From: an uncultured Phascolarctobacterium sp.
Lineage (GTDB): Bacteria; Bacillota; Negativicutes; Acidaminococcales; Acidaminococcaceae
Reading direction: 5' to 3'
Length of the DNA stretch: 64,000 bases
Assembly (NCBI GenBank): GCA_900552005.1
Contig: URXU01000005.1
Coordinates: 1-64,000 of the forward strand
In this document: piece by piece, positions 25,466 through 34,867 of the stretch
How positions within the stretch are numbered: the first letter of the stretch is position 1
Layout of the letters: each line of letters begins with the position of its first letter
The notes under the pieces: model-generated
Database searches by the model: none
What the model saw: only the letters and a program-made list of their open reading frames with translations
What the model was told of the DNA's origin: nothing
Translations under genes and position numbers: made by a program

Positions 25466-26602
25466 ATGACAAGAATTATGATTTCTGCCGGAGAAGCTTC
25501 TGGTGATATACACGCTGCTGCCGTTACGGCAGCTATTAAAAAATTAAATCCTGACGCTGAAGTATTCGGCATGGGAGGAGATGCCCTGCGTAATGCTGGC
25601 GGAGAAGTACTTTTTGATATTAAAGAACATGGAGTAATGGGCTTTGCAGAGATTATTTGCAAGCTGCCGGCATTGTTTCGTCTGCGTAATAATTTTGTGA
25701 AGGTTATGAAGCAGCGCAGGCCGGACTGCCTTATTGTAGTTGATTATCCCGGCTTTAATATGAAGATTGCCAAGATTGCTCATGAAAAAGGCATTCCCGT
25801 AGTATCCTATATCAGTCCTTCTGCCTGGGCTTGGCATAGAAGCAGAGCTAAAAAGGTAGCTAAGATAGTTGATAAGGTTGCGGCTATTTTTCCTTTTGAG
25901 TATGACGTGTATCATGAAGCCGGTGCGGATACTGTTTTTGTAGGTCATCCGTTGCTTGATATTGTCAAGACCAGCATGCCGCGGCAGGAGGCGGAAGCTT
26001 TTGCCGGCAAACGTGCCGGAAGAAAGCTGATTTTACTGATGCCGGGCAGTAGGTTAATGGAGATTGAAAAGATGCTGCCGACATTGCTGGAAGCTGCCAA
26101 ATTATTGCAGCAGCAATTGCCGGAAGTCGATTTTACCATGCCGCGAGCAGGAACAATACCGCTCTCACTACTGGAAAGCAAAATAAAAGCAGCAGGTGTA
26201 CAGGTTAAAATTACTGAAGGACATAATTATGATGTTTTCAGTGTTGCTGATCTGGCGCTTGCTACCAGCGGTACGGTTACGCTCGAGGCCGCTTTGTGCG
26301 GACTGGGCAGTATCATTGTTTATAGGACATCAGCCATTAACGCTTTTATAGCAAGAAGAGTAATAAATATTCCTGACATCGGACTGCCTAATATTGTTGC
26401 AGGCAGACATATACTGCCGGAACTGCTGCAGGAAGATTTTACGCCGGAAAAAGTGGCTCAGGAAGCTTTGCATTTATTGGAGCCTGAACGCAATGCCCGG
26501 ATGAAAAAAGACCTGGCCTATGTTAAAGAAAGACTTGGTCAGCCCGGAGCCGTTGACCGTGTTGCCCAATTAGTACTGAAGATTGCTGAGGAGAAAAAAT
26601 GA
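25466..26602 (+). CDS. lpxB: Lipid-A-disaccharide synthase
   Basis: LpxB joins lipid X to UDP-diacylglucosamine to make the lipid A disaccharide. The 378-residue protein matches the GT19 family: ISAGEASGDIHAA at the N-terminus, SYISPSAWAWHRSRAK near residue 115, LMPGSRLMEIEKMLP, and ATSGTVTLEAAL in the UDP-binding region. The last four bases (ATGA) form the start of msbA, so translation is coupled. Confidence 0.95.
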   Translation: MTRIMISAGEASGDIHAAAVTAAIKKLNPDAEVFGMGGDALRNAGGEVLFDIKEHGVMGFAEIICKLPALFRLRNNFVKVMKQRRPDCLIVVDYPGFNMKIAKIAHEKGIPVVSYISPSAWAWHRSRAKKVAKIVDKVAAIFPFEYDVYHEAGADTVFVGHPLLDIVKTSMPRQEAEAFAGKRAGRKLILLMPGSRLMEIEKMLPTLLEAAKLLQQQLPEVDFTMPRAGTIPLSLLESKIKAAGVQVKITEGHNYDVFSVADLALATSGTVTLEAALCGLGSIIVYRTSAINAFIARRVINIPDIGLPNIVAGRHILPELLQEDFTPEKVAQEALHLLEPERNARMKKDLAYVKERLGQPGAVDRVAQLVLKIAEEKK

Positions 26603-28332
26603 ATTTATATTTTCGCTTATTAAGATATGTACGTCCTTACCTGCCGCGCGTTGTGGCGGCAGTATTCTGTACCTGCCTGGCTTCAGGCTGTAATCTTTAT
26701 TTGCCCTGGATTATTAAAGATGTAGTGGATAAGGTACTGGTACAGAAAAATGTAACTATGCTGTATATGATTGCTGCCAGTATCGTCGTGGTCTTTATTG
26801 TACGCGGACTGTTTTTTTATGGTCAAAGCTATCTGATGAGCTGGGTTGGCCAACGGGTAGTTATTGATATCCGCGGAGCTATTTTCCGTAAATTGCAGAA
26901 ATTGAGCATGTCTTTTTATGATAAAAATAAGACCGGCACAATCATGAGCTATGTTACCAACGACGTAGCGGCATTGCAGGTAGCCATGGTTGACAAGGCT
27001 GTGGAATTTGTAACAGAAGGTCTGATTCTGGTGGGCAGTATTGTTGCCATGCTTGTTTTGGACTGGAAACTGACTTTGTTTACCTTCTGTACCTTTCCGA
27101 TTGTTTTATGGTTCATGGATTTTTTTGGCAAGAAAATTCGCCGTAACGGCGGTCATATTCAGGCCTGCACTGCCGAGCTTACTTCCGTACTGCAGGAAGT
27201 GGTTGCTTCAGCCAGGGTTGTAAAATCCTTTGTAAGGGAAGACTATGAAATCAAGCGCTTTGATGCTCAGAATATGACAAATTTTTATGCCAATATGAAG
27301 AACATCAAATTAAATGCGCTGCTGACTCCTACAGTAGAACTGGTAGCTGCTATCGGTGTTACCGTGGTTCTTTGGTATGGGGGCATGAGCGTTATCAACG
27401 GCAGCATTACTGCCGGTTCGTTAGTTGCTTTTCTGGCATATGCGGTAAACATCGCCAATCCTATCAAGCGCCTGACCAAAGTTGTAGCCAGCATTCAGCA
27501 GGCATTGGCAGCCGGTGAGCGTGTTTTCAGCATTTTAGATCTGGATGAGAAAATTAAAGAACTGCCCGGGGCCAAAGCAATGGGTAATATGCAGGATAAA
27601 GTGGTTTTCAGCCATGTCAATTTTGCCTACAATGCGGATGAACCGGTTATCGAGGATTTATCCTTTGAAGTGAAAAAGGGGCAAATTGTGGCTATCGTCG
27701 GGCCCTCAGGCGCCGGAAAATCTACCATTGCCAGCTTATTGCCGCGTTTTTATGATGTAACTGGCGGCAGTATTACGGTTGATGGCCTTGATATACGTGA
27801 TGTTACCCTGAACTCTCTGCGTGAACAGGTTGGTATCGTGCCTCAGGAAACTCTTTTATTTAATGGCAGTGTGTATGATAATATTCTGTATGGACGCCTT
27901 GATGCAACCAAAGAGGAAGTGGAAGCTGCTGCTAAAGCGGCTAATGCGCATAAATTTATTATGGATTTGCCGGAAGGGTACGAAACCATGCTGGGTGATC
28001 GCGGCGTGAATATTTCCGGTGGCCAGCGGCAGCGTATTGCTATTGCCCGTGCAATATTGAAAAATCCGCAGATTCTGATTTTGGACGAAGCTACGTCAGC
28101 TTTAGATACGGAAAGCGAACGTATCGTTCAGGAAGCTTTGGATCGTTTAATGGTTGGCAGAACCTCGTTTGTCATTGCGCACCGTCTGTCAACAATTAAG
28201 AATGCTGACAGAATACTGGTACTTGAAAAAGGACGTTTGGTAGAAGATGGCAGCCATGAGGAATTGTTGGCGCAGGATGGTCTGTACGCACATCTGTATA
28301 AAATTCAGTATCGCAGCAAGGACGCGAAATGA
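26599..28332 (+). CDS. msbA: Lipid A flippase MsbA-type ABC transporter
   Basis: This is a half-transporter ABC exporter of 577 residues with six predicted membrane helices (about 1-310) and a nucleotide-binding domain with Walker A GPSGAGKSTIAS, signature NISGGQRQRIAIARA and Walker B ILILDEATSALD. MsbA flips lipid A-core across the inner membrane. General multidrug exporters look alike, but the position between lpxB and waaA-lpxK strongly favours lipid A. It overlaps lpxB by 4 bp and precedes waaA-lpxK by 9 bp. Confidence 0.9.
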   Translation: MNLYFRLLRYVRPYLPRVVAAVFCTCLASGCNLYLPWIIKDVVDKVLVQKNVTMLYMIAASIVVVFIVRGLFFYGQSYLMSWVGQRVVIDIRGAIFRKLQKLSMSFYDKNKTGTIMSYVTNDVAALQVAMVDKAVEFVTEGLILVGSIVAMLVLDWKLTLFTFCTFPIVLWFMDFFGKKIRRNGGHIQACTAELTSVLQEVVASARVVKSFVREDYEIKRFDAQNMTNFYANMKNIKLNALLTPTVELVAAIGVTVVLWYGGMSVINGSITAGSLVAFLAYAVNIANPIKRLTKVVASIQQALAAGERVFSILDLDEKIKELPGAKAMGNMQDKVVFSHVNFAYNADEPVIEDLSFEVKKGQIVAIVGPSGAGKSTIASLLPRFYDVTGGSITVDGLDIRDVTLNSLREQVGIVPQETLLFNGSVYDNILYGRLDATKEEVEAAAKAANAHKFIMDLPEGYETMLGDRGVNISGGQRQRIAIARAILKNPQILILDEATSALDTESERIVQEALDRLMVGRTSFVIAHRLSTIKNADRILVLEKGRLVEDGSHEELLAQDGLYAHLYKIQYRSKDAK

Positions 28333-28341
28333 GGTCAGTTA

Positions 28342-30873
28342 ATGTATATTATCTATAATCTTATTGCTATCATAGCATTAATATTTTTTGTAATACCATA
28401 TTATACTTACCGTCTGATGACGGAAAAAGGCTTTGGCAGACGTTTTCGTCAGAGCTTTGGTCAGGTAACCGATGAGGAAATTGCTAAAGTTGCTCAGAAA
28501 GACTGCATCTGGATACATGGGGCTTCTGTAGGTGAAATTGTTGCTACGAGCCCTTTGGTTAAACAGATTCAGAAAGAAATGCCCGGAAAACCGGTGTTGG
28601 TATCAGCTTTTACTGTTGGCGGCTATAATATGGCCAAACAGATTATTCCGGAAGCTGATGCGATTATTTATTTTCCGTTAGACCTGCCTTTTGTAGCGGA
28701 GTCCTTGGTTAAACGTATTCATCCGGGGATCTTTATGCCGGTAGAAACTGAACTGTGGCCTAATTTTTTACGTGCTATCAGAGAACGTCATATCCCGGTT
28801 ATGATGGTAAATGGACGTATTTCAGAAAAATCCGTAAAAAGCTATCGTTATCTTTACGGCATCTGGGAAGATATGCTCAATACTGTCAGCCGTTTCTGCA
28901 TGCAGTCCAGTATTGATGCGGACTATATTGCTCATTTAGGCGCCGATAAGGATAAAATCTTTGTTACCGGCAATACCAAATTTGACCAGACCTATGCAGA
29001 AGTAACTCCGGAGGATTTGGCAAAATATAAGGTTGAGTTGGGACTTGGTGATTCCTATCCGATTATTGTTGCCGGGTCAACGCATCCTACGGAAGAAGAC
29101 GCGCTGATGAAAGCGTTTAAAACTATTCGCGGCAAATATCCAGAGGCAAGATTGATTATTGCTCCGCGCAAAACTACTCGTGCTGATGAAATTGCTAAGA
29201 TTGCCTCTGACTATGGTTATGAAACAGGCTATCGCTCTAAATTATTGGAAATACAAGGGGAGCGGCATCAGTATCCCGTGCTTTTGATCGATACTATTGG
29301 TGAGCTGGGGCGTATTTATGCCGTGGGTGACGTGGTGTATGTAGGCGGTTCTCTCAGCAAGCATGGCGGCCACAATGTTCTGGAACCTGCTGCTCATGCT
29401 AAACCCATTATTGTGGGTCCCAATATGCAGAACTTTAAAGATTCCTATGCTCTTTTGAGCAAGGTTGGCGCCTGCAAAATGGTCAATAATGTTCAGGAAC
29501 TGACCAGTGAGATGCTGGATATTATCGCAGATGATAAGCGCAGAGCTAAAATGGGTGCTGCCTCCTTACAAGTTATCAAAGAAAATCGCGGCGCCGATGT
29601 CCGCAGCATCAAGTATCTGAAAGAGCTGCTGGAATTAACTGCGGTGCCGGCTAAAGAATATCTTTCGTATCCTGTCAATACCAGAAATCTGACAGATGAA
29701 GGAGGCGGCAGGCTGCGTCACGGCGATGCCATTATTCAATATATTTTCCAGATTGCTCATGGTCCGGAAACACCGTTTATGGGCTGGGTATTACTTGCCT
29801 TTCTGCGGGTATTATCTTATCTTTATGAATTTGGCGTCTGCTGTAAATTATCTATTTATAAAATGGGACTGCAGAAGCAGAAAAAATTGCCCTGTTGCGT
29901 TATCTCCATCGGCAATATTACGGTAGGCGGTACCGGCAAGACCCCTACAGCTCAGAAAATGGCGGCAATGATTAAGGATATGGGCTACAGGGTAGTAATT
30001 TTAAATCGCGGTTACCGCTCTCACTGGGATAAGGAACTGGGCGTGGTTTCAGATGGCGAAAAAATTTATATGACTGCTTATGAAGCTGGCGATGAGGCCT
30101 ATCTGATGGCTAAAACTCTGCCGGGTATTCCGGTAATTATCGGCAAGAGCCGTGCGGTTACCGGTAAATATGCCGTGGAAAAAATGCATGCGGAAGTAAT
30201 CATCATGGATGATGGTTATCAGCACTGGCAGCTGGAACGTGATCTTGATATCGTGTTAGTTGATACGCTGAATATGTTCGGCAATGGCTGCGTGCTGCCG
30301 CGCGGTACGCTGCGTGAGCCTCTGGAAAATCTGGAAAGAGGCGATATTTTTCTGCTGACCAAGACGGATCAGAGCAGTATATTCAGCAGAAATCAGCTGC
30401 GTAAAACAATCAGCAAATATAATGCGAAGGCTCCTATTGTGGAAAGTATTCATCATCCGAAAAATTTTGTGGAAATAGCTGATTGGTATAAAGGTATCGT
30501 ACAAAACTGCAAGGATTTAGATGAACTGAAAAATAAAGATGTCATGGTTTTCTCTGCGATTGGTAATCCTTCTTCTTTTGAACAGACTTTGTCCAGCATA
30601 GGGCTAAATATTTTGGAGGCTGTGCGTTATCCTGACCATCATGACTATGGCATGCTGGAAATGCAGTATATTAATGAATTGGCAAGACGCAAGCAGGCGG
30701 TGGCCATGGTTACTACTGCCAAAGATGCGGTAAAGATTCCGACAGAATTTATTTATTCTGACCGTAAGATTCCGCTTTATATTCTGAATATGGAAATACA
30801 GGTTACCAATGGTATGGATAAACTGGAAGAATATATTATCAAAGCTATCAAAAAGGAGCAAAAAGAAAAATGA
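28342..30873 (+). CDS. Fused KDO transferase (WaaA) and lipid A 4'-kinase (LpxK)
   Basis: One 843-residue frame carries two enzymes normally separate in Proteobacteria. Residues 1 to about 425 are WaaA (GT30): an N-terminal membrane anchor, WIHGASVGEI, VETELWPNFLRA, VAGSTHPTEED and GGHNVLEPAAHAKP. A linker follows, and from about residue 470 to the end is LpxK with a second membrane-like helix, the Walker A segment GNITVGGTGKTPTAQK near residue 525 and VEIIMDDGYQHWQLERDLDIV-type motif. LpxK phosphorylates the 4' position and WaaA adds KDO to the product. The last bases overlap the kdsB ATG. Confidence 0.93.
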   Translation: MYIIYNLIAIIALIFFVIPYYTYRLMTEKGFGRRFRQSFGQVTDEEIAKVAQKDCIWIHGASVGEIVATSPLVKQIQKEMPGKPVLVSAFTVGGYNMAKQIIPEADAIIYFPLDLPFVAESLVKRIHPGIFMPVETELWPNFLRAIRERHIPVMMVNGRISEKSVKSYRYLYGIWEDMLNTVSRFCMQSSIDADYIAHLGADKDKIFVTGNTKFDQTYAEVTPEDLAKYKVELGLGDSYPIIVAGSTHPTEEDALMKAFKTIRGKYPEARLIIAPRKTTRADEIAKIASDYGYETGYRSKLLEIQGERHQYPVLLIDTIGELGRIYAVGDVVYVGGSLSKHGGHNVLEPAAHAKPIIVGPNMQNFKDSYALLSKVGACKMVNNVQELTSEMLDIIADDKRRAKMGAASLQVIKENRGADVRSIKYLKELLELTAVPAKEYLSYPVNTRNLTDEGGGRLRHGDAIIQYIFQIAHGPETPFMGWVLLAFLRVLSYLYEFGVCCKLSIYKMGLQKQKKLPCCVISIGNITVGGTGKTPTAQKMAAMIKDMGYRVVILNRGYRSHWDKELGVVSDGEKIYMTAYEAGDEAYLMAKTLPGIPVIIGKSRAVTGKYAVEKMHAEVIIMDDGYQHWQLERDLDIVLVDTLNMFGNGCVLPRGTLREPLENLERGDIFLLTKTDQSSIFSRNQLRKTISKYNAKAPIVESIHHPKNFVEIADWYKGIVQNCKDLDELKNKDVMVFSAIGNPSSFEQTLSSIGLNILEAVRYPDHHDYGMLEMQYINELARRKQAVAMVTTAKDAVKIPTEFIYSDRKIPLYILNMEIQVTNGMDKLEEYIIKAIKKEQKEK

Positions 30874-31604
30874 AAGTATTATGCGTAATACCGGCACGTT
30901 ATGCGTCAACGAGACTTCCCGGCAAACCTTTGTCCATGATTGCCGGAAAGCCCATGATTCAGCATGTGTATGAAAGAGCCTGTCAGGCACAAATGCCTGA
31001 CGAGGTAATTGTTGCTACGGATAATGAACTGGTGGAAAAAGCCGTTGCTGCTTTTGGCGGTAAGGCCGTTATGACGTCGCCGGATCATCCAAGCGGTACA
31101 GATCGCCTGGCAGAGGTTGCCTTGATGTATCATGATGTGGATGTTATTGTGAATGTGCAGGGTGATGAACCGATGATTCCTCCTGAAGTGATTGATAATC
31201 TGGCCAAAGTATTTGAAACTGATCAGGAGCTGAACATGGCGACCATGAAAGTGGCCATGAATGAAGAGGATTATAATAATCCGGCTGCCGTAAAAGTAGT
31301 AACTGACCTTAATGGATACGCACTTTATTTTTCCCGCAGCCTGATGCCGTATCCGCGCAATAAACCGGAAAACTATAAAGTTTACAAGCATGTAGGCATC
31401 TACGCTTATCGCCGTAATTTTCTGCTGAAATATGCGGCTCTGCAGCCAACTCCTCTGGAAAGAGCAGAAAGCCTGGAGCAATTGCGTGCTCTGGAAAACG
31501 GTTATAAAATCAAAGTTCTGGAAAGTGATTTTCAGGGTGTTGGTGTAGATACCCCGGAAGATCTGGCAGCAGTTAATAAACTGTTTGCGCAAATGAATAA
31601 ATAA
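30870..31604 (+). CDS. kdsB: CMP-KDO synthetase (3-deoxy-manno-octulosonate cytidylyltransferase)
   Basis: KdsB activates KDO as CMP-KDO, the donor for WaaA encoded just upstream. The 244-residue protein has the family start VIPARYASTRLPGKPL, VNVQGDEPMIPPEVID in the metal-binding region, HVGIYAYRRNFL and a C-terminal GVDTPEDL. It overlaps the waaA-lpxK stop by 4 bp (ATGA) and precedes kdsA by 17 bp. Confidence 0.96.
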   Translation: MKVLCVIPARYASTRLPGKPLSMIAGKPMIQHVYERACQAQMPDEVIVATDNELVEKAVAAFGGKAVMTSPDHPSGTDRLAEVALMYHDVDVIVNVQGDEPMIPPEVIDNLAKVFETDQELNMATMKVAMNEEDYNNPAAVKVVTDLNGYALYFSRSLMPYPRNKPENYKVYKHVGIYAYRRNFLLKYAALQPTPLERAESLEQLRALENGYKIKVLESDFQGVGVDTPEDLAAVNKLFAQMNK

Positions 31605-31621
31605 AGCAGGGAGGAATTCTT

Positions 31622-32440
31622 GTGCATATTGTAAAAGTTCACGATTATCTTGTGGGTCAAGGACAGCCGCTGCTTTTAATGGCAGGTCCCTGCGTACTGG
31701 AAGGTTATGAACGCAGCCTGATGATTGGACAAAGAGTTAAGGCTATCTGTGCTGAGCTGAAGATGCCTTATGTATTTAAGGCTTCATTTGATAAAGCTAA
31801 CCGTTCTTCCTACAATTCTTTCCGGGGACCAGGAATAGAAGAAGGTTTGAAAATTCTGGCCCAGATCAAAAAAGATTTGCAGGTGCCGGTGGTAACTGAT
31901 ATTCATGAGCCCTGGCAGGCCGAAAAGGCGGCGGAGGTTGCTGATATCCTGCAGATTCCGGCTTTCTTATGCCGGCAGACGGATCTTGTTTATGCCGCAG
32001 CCAAAACCGGCAGAACAATAAACGTAAAAAAAGGCCAGTTTCTGGCGCCCTGGGATATGAAAAATGTCATTAAAAAAGTTGAGGAGGCAGGCAATCATAA
32101 TCTGATGCTGACTGAACGCGGAGCAAGCTTTGGCTATAATACTCTGGTAACGGATATGCGCGGGCTGGCTGTTATGCGGGAGTTGGGCTATCCGGTAGTT
32201 ATGGATGCCACTCACAGCGTACAGATTCCCGGAGGACAGGGTACCAGCAGCGGCGGACAGAGTCAATATGTGCCGCATATGGCAAGAGCTGCTGCGGCTG
32301 TAGGCATTGACGCCTTATTCCTGGAAGTTCACGATAATCCTGCGGAAGCACTATCCGACGGACCCAATATGGTACGACTTGATGCTTTGAAGAAACTGCT
32401 GCAGGATGTTATCGCCATTGATAAAATTGTAAGAGGATAA
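31622..32440 (+). CDS. kdsA: 3-deoxy-8-phosphooctulonate synthase
   Basis: KdsA condenses arabinose 5-phosphate with phosphoenolpyruvate to KDO 8-phosphate. The 272-residue protein has MAGPCVLEGYERS near residue 20, FKASFDKANRSS, the substrate segment TDIHEPWQAEKAAEVADILQ and DATHSVQIPGG. The GTG start at 31622 follows AGGGAGGAA. It is one of four consecutive KDO genes (kdsB, kdsA, kdsD, kdsC) that supply the WaaA reaction. Confidence 0.96.
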   Translation: MHIVKVHDYLVGQGQPLLLMAGPCVLEGYERSLMIGQRVKAICAELKMPYVFKASFDKANRSSYNSFRGPGIEEGLKILAQIKKDLQVPVVTDIHEPWQAEKAAEVADILQIPAFLCRQTDLVYAAAKTGRTINVKKGQFLAPWDMKNVIKKVEEAGNHNLMLTERGASFGYNTLVTDMRGLAVMRELGYPVVMDATHSVQIPGGQGTSSGGQSQYVPHMARAAAAVGIDALFLEVHDNPAEALSDGPNMVRLDALKKLLQDVIAIDKIVRG

Positions 32441-32457
32441 AGAAGGGAGCTGCAGAA

Positions 32458-33432
32458 ATGAAAGAAATGCTTGAGCATGCGCAGAATGTGCTGCGTATGG
32501 AGGCTGAAGCTATTTTGGAGCTTGTTCCCCGAGTAGATGAAAATTTTACGGCAGCGGTGGAAATGATTTTGGCCTGCCCCGGACGTACCGTTATTACAGG
32601 AATGGGAAAATCCGGTATTATTGGACGTAAAATGGCAGCCACATTGGCCAGTACGGGTACGCCGTCTTTTTATCTGCATCCGGCTGAAGGCATACATGGA
32701 GATTTGGGCATGGTTACAGCCGGCGATGTGGTTATTGCTTTGTCCAATAGCGGCGAAACCGGTGAAGTATTGAATATTTTGCCCTCATTGCGCAGAATAG
32801 GAGCAAAGATTATTGCCATGGTAGGCAGCGAAAATTCTACTTTAGCCAAAAATGCGGATGTAGTGTTAAATGTTGGTGTCAGCAAGGAAGCCTGTCCGTT
32901 GGGATTGGCACCTACCAGCAGTACTACTGCTGCTTTAGCCTATGGTGATGCGCTGGCTCTGGCTTTGCTGCAAAGACATCATTTTACTGCCAATCAGTTT
33001 GCCGTTTTCCATCCGGGTGGCTCCTTGGGACGCAAATTGCTGCTCACGGTAGGCGATATTATGCATAGCGGCAATGAAAATCCTGTTGTTAAAGGAGAAA
33101 CCACTGTGCAGGACGCTTTGTTTGTCATTACGGATAAAGGATTGGGCGCAGTTTCTGTTATTGATGAAAAGGGCATTATGCTGGGCGTGCTGACTGACGG
33201 TGATATTCGCCGTGGTCTGAGTAAAGGCGTAGATTTTCTGCAGCGTCCTGTTACCGAACTTATGACCAGAGAACCCAAAACAATTACTAAAGAGAAGCTG
33301 GCGGCTCAGGCTTTGCATATCATGGAAAGCAATCATCCAAAACCGATTACCGTGCTGCCGGTTATTGACGAAGAAAAACATGTTATCGGTCTGCTGCATA
33401 TGACTGACCTGGTGCGTCAGGGTGTGGTATAA
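32458..33432 (+). CDS. kdsD: Arabinose-5-phosphate isomerase (KdsD/KpsF type)
   Basis: It makes arabinose 5-phosphate from ribulose 5-phosphate, the entry step to KDO. The 324-residue protein has an N-terminal SIS sugar-isomerase domain with TGMGKSGIIGRKMAATLAS and ALSNSGETGE, then two C-terminal CBS domains (about 205-324). The family length and order are normal. The TAA stop shares its last base with the kdsC ATG (TAATG), so the two are translationally coupled. Confidence 0.94.
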   Translation: MKEMLEHAQNVLRMEAEAILELVPRVDENFTAAVEMILACPGRTVITGMGKSGIIGRKMAATLASTGTPSFYLHPAEGIHGDLGMVTAGDVVIALSNSGETGEVLNILPSLRRIGAKIIAMVGSENSTLAKNADVVLNVGVSKEACPLGLAPTSSTTAALAYGDALALALLQRHHFTANQFAVFHPGGSLGRKLLLTVGDIMHSGNENPVVKGETTVQDALFVITDKGLGAVSVIDEKGIMLGVLTDGDIRRGLSKGVDFLQRPVTELMTREPKTITKEKLAAQALHIMESNHPKPITVLPVIDEEKHVIGLLHMTDLVRQGVV

Positions 33433-33968
33433 TGAAAACAGAACTGAAAAATATCCGTTTGCTGGCCTTGGATGTTGATGGAGTACTGACTGACGGTACT
33501 ATTAATATCGGCAGCCAGGGTGAAGTTTTCAAGGGCTTTAATGCTAAAGACGGCTTGGGAATAAGCTGCCTGCAGCGCCAGGGCATTGATGTGGCGATTA
33601 TTACTGGACGCCGCAGTGAGATTATTCACCGCCGTGCTGAAGAGCTTGGCATTAAATACCTGTGTGAAGGCATTAAGGATAAATATACTGCTTTGCTGCA
33701 GCTGAGCAGCAGGCTGCAGCTGGACAGGCGGCAAGTCGCCTATATGGGTGATGATTTAAATGATCTGCCGGCTTTTAAAGCTGCTGGTATAGCTTTTGCA
33801 CCGGCAGATGCGGCGGCAGAGGTTGCTGCTGCTGCGCAGATAGTTACCAGAGCCGAAGGCGGACGTGGTGCTGTGCGCGAAGCAGCAGAAATGCTTTTGC
33901 AAGCCAGAGGCTGTTGGGAGGAAGTAATTGCTTCCTATCAGGAATGTGGACAGGGAGACAGGCAGTAA
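33432..33968 (+). CDS. kdsC: KDO-8-phosphate phosphatase
   Basis: KdsC is a cap-less HAD phosphatase that removes phosphate from KDO 8-phosphate. The 178-residue protein has the motif I segment LLALDVDGVLTDG, ITGRRSEIIHRRAEELG and the metal-binding MGDDLNDLPAF. It overlaps kdsD by one base on its 5' side and the next acyltransferase by one base on its 3' side, placing it firmly in the operon. Confidence 0.95.
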   Translation: MKTELKNIRLLALDVDGVLTDGTINIGSQGEVFKGFNAKDGLGISCLQRQGIDVAIITGRRSEIIHRRAEELGIKYLCEGIKDKYTALLQLSSRLQLDRRQVAYMGDDLNDLPAFKAAGIAFAPADAAAEVAAAAQIVTRAEGGRGAVREAAEMLLQARGCWEEVIASYQECGQGDRQ

Positions 33969-34867
33969 TGTGGTTGTATTATGTATTAAAAACTATGAGC
34001 ACGATTATTTCCATGCTGCCTTACAAGCTGATTGTAATAATCGGCAAAGGCATGGGGCATCTGTATTACAGAATTGCCAAAAAACAGCGAATTCGTGCGG
34101 AAGAAACAATTAAAGAGCGTTTGGGATACAGTGATCAGCAGGCTCATGATACGATTAAATCCTTATTTGTAAAATTGGGGATTACGTTCATGGAAATGTT
34201 GTATATGCCCGCTTTGAATAAGGATAATATTCGCGGCCTGGTTACTTTTGACCGTCCCGAGGTTTTATGGGAGACGCTCAATGAAGGCAAAGGCGTTGTG
34301 ATGCTGGCCTGCCATATGGATAATTGGGAATGGCTTGGTGCGGCACTGGCATTAAATGGTTTTCCGCTCAGCGCAGTAGAAAAACCTCAGCCGAACAGGG
34401 TTTACAGCGATTTTATGAACGAACTGCGCACAGGTGTGGGACAGGAAATTTTTTCCCGTGGTACCAGTGAAATTCTCGGCTGTGCCAGAGCTATGAAAAA
34501 GGGCAGAATGCTGGGTCTGATTGCCGATCAGGATGGCGGCTATGACGGTATTTTTGTACCGTTTCTGGGTAAGATGGCTTCCACGCCCAATGGGCCGGCA
34601 TATTTTGCCCGCAAATTCAAAGCTCCGATCATACCGATTTTTATTATCCGCAAACCGGACGGATATGGTCATATGGCTCTTGTCAAAGATCCCATCAGAT
34701 ATGAATTTACCGGTGATCAGAAAGCCGATGACTATAACGTTACCTTGAAAATGACGCAGGAAGTAGAAAAAATTATTAAGCAGTATCCGGATAACTGGCT
34801 CTGGTTCCAGCACCGCTGGAATACACCTTATACACCGCAGGAGGAGAAGCAGACTGATGAAAAATAA
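33968..34867 (+). CDS. LpxL/HtrB-type lipid A secondary acyltransferase (second copy)
   Basis: This 299-residue protein has an N-terminal hydrophobic helix, the HX4E motif in ACHMDNWEWLGAA near residue 115, IADQDGG and the C-terminal PDNWLWFQHRWNTPY typical of LpxL-family enzymes. It would add a secondary acyl chain to KDO-lipid IVA. The ATG at 33968 overlaps the kdsC stop; the frame is open upstream to 33914 only inside kdsC. It is clearly divergent from the copy at 21358-22251, which suggests different positions or chain lengths. Confidence 0.9.
   Translation: MWLYYVLKTMSTIISMLPYKLIVIIGKGMGHLYYRIAKKQRIRAEETIKERLGYSDQQAHDTIKSLFVKLGITFMEMLYMPALNKDNIRGLVTFDRPEVLWETLNEGKGVVMLACHMDNWEWLGAALALNGFPLSAVEKPQPNRVYSDFMNELRTGVGQEIFSRGTSEILGCARAMKKGRMLGLIADQDGGYDGIFVPFLGKMASTPNGPAYFARKFKAPIIPIFIIRKPDGYGHMALVKDPIRYEFTGDQKADDYNVTLKMTQEVEKIIKQYPDNWLWFQHRWNTPYTPQEEKQTDEK

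Noticed and set aside
26599..28332. General multidrug ABC exporter
   Set aside because: Sequence alone would allow this, but the position between lpxB and the waaA-lpxK fusion with a 4-bp overlap favours the lipid A flippase.
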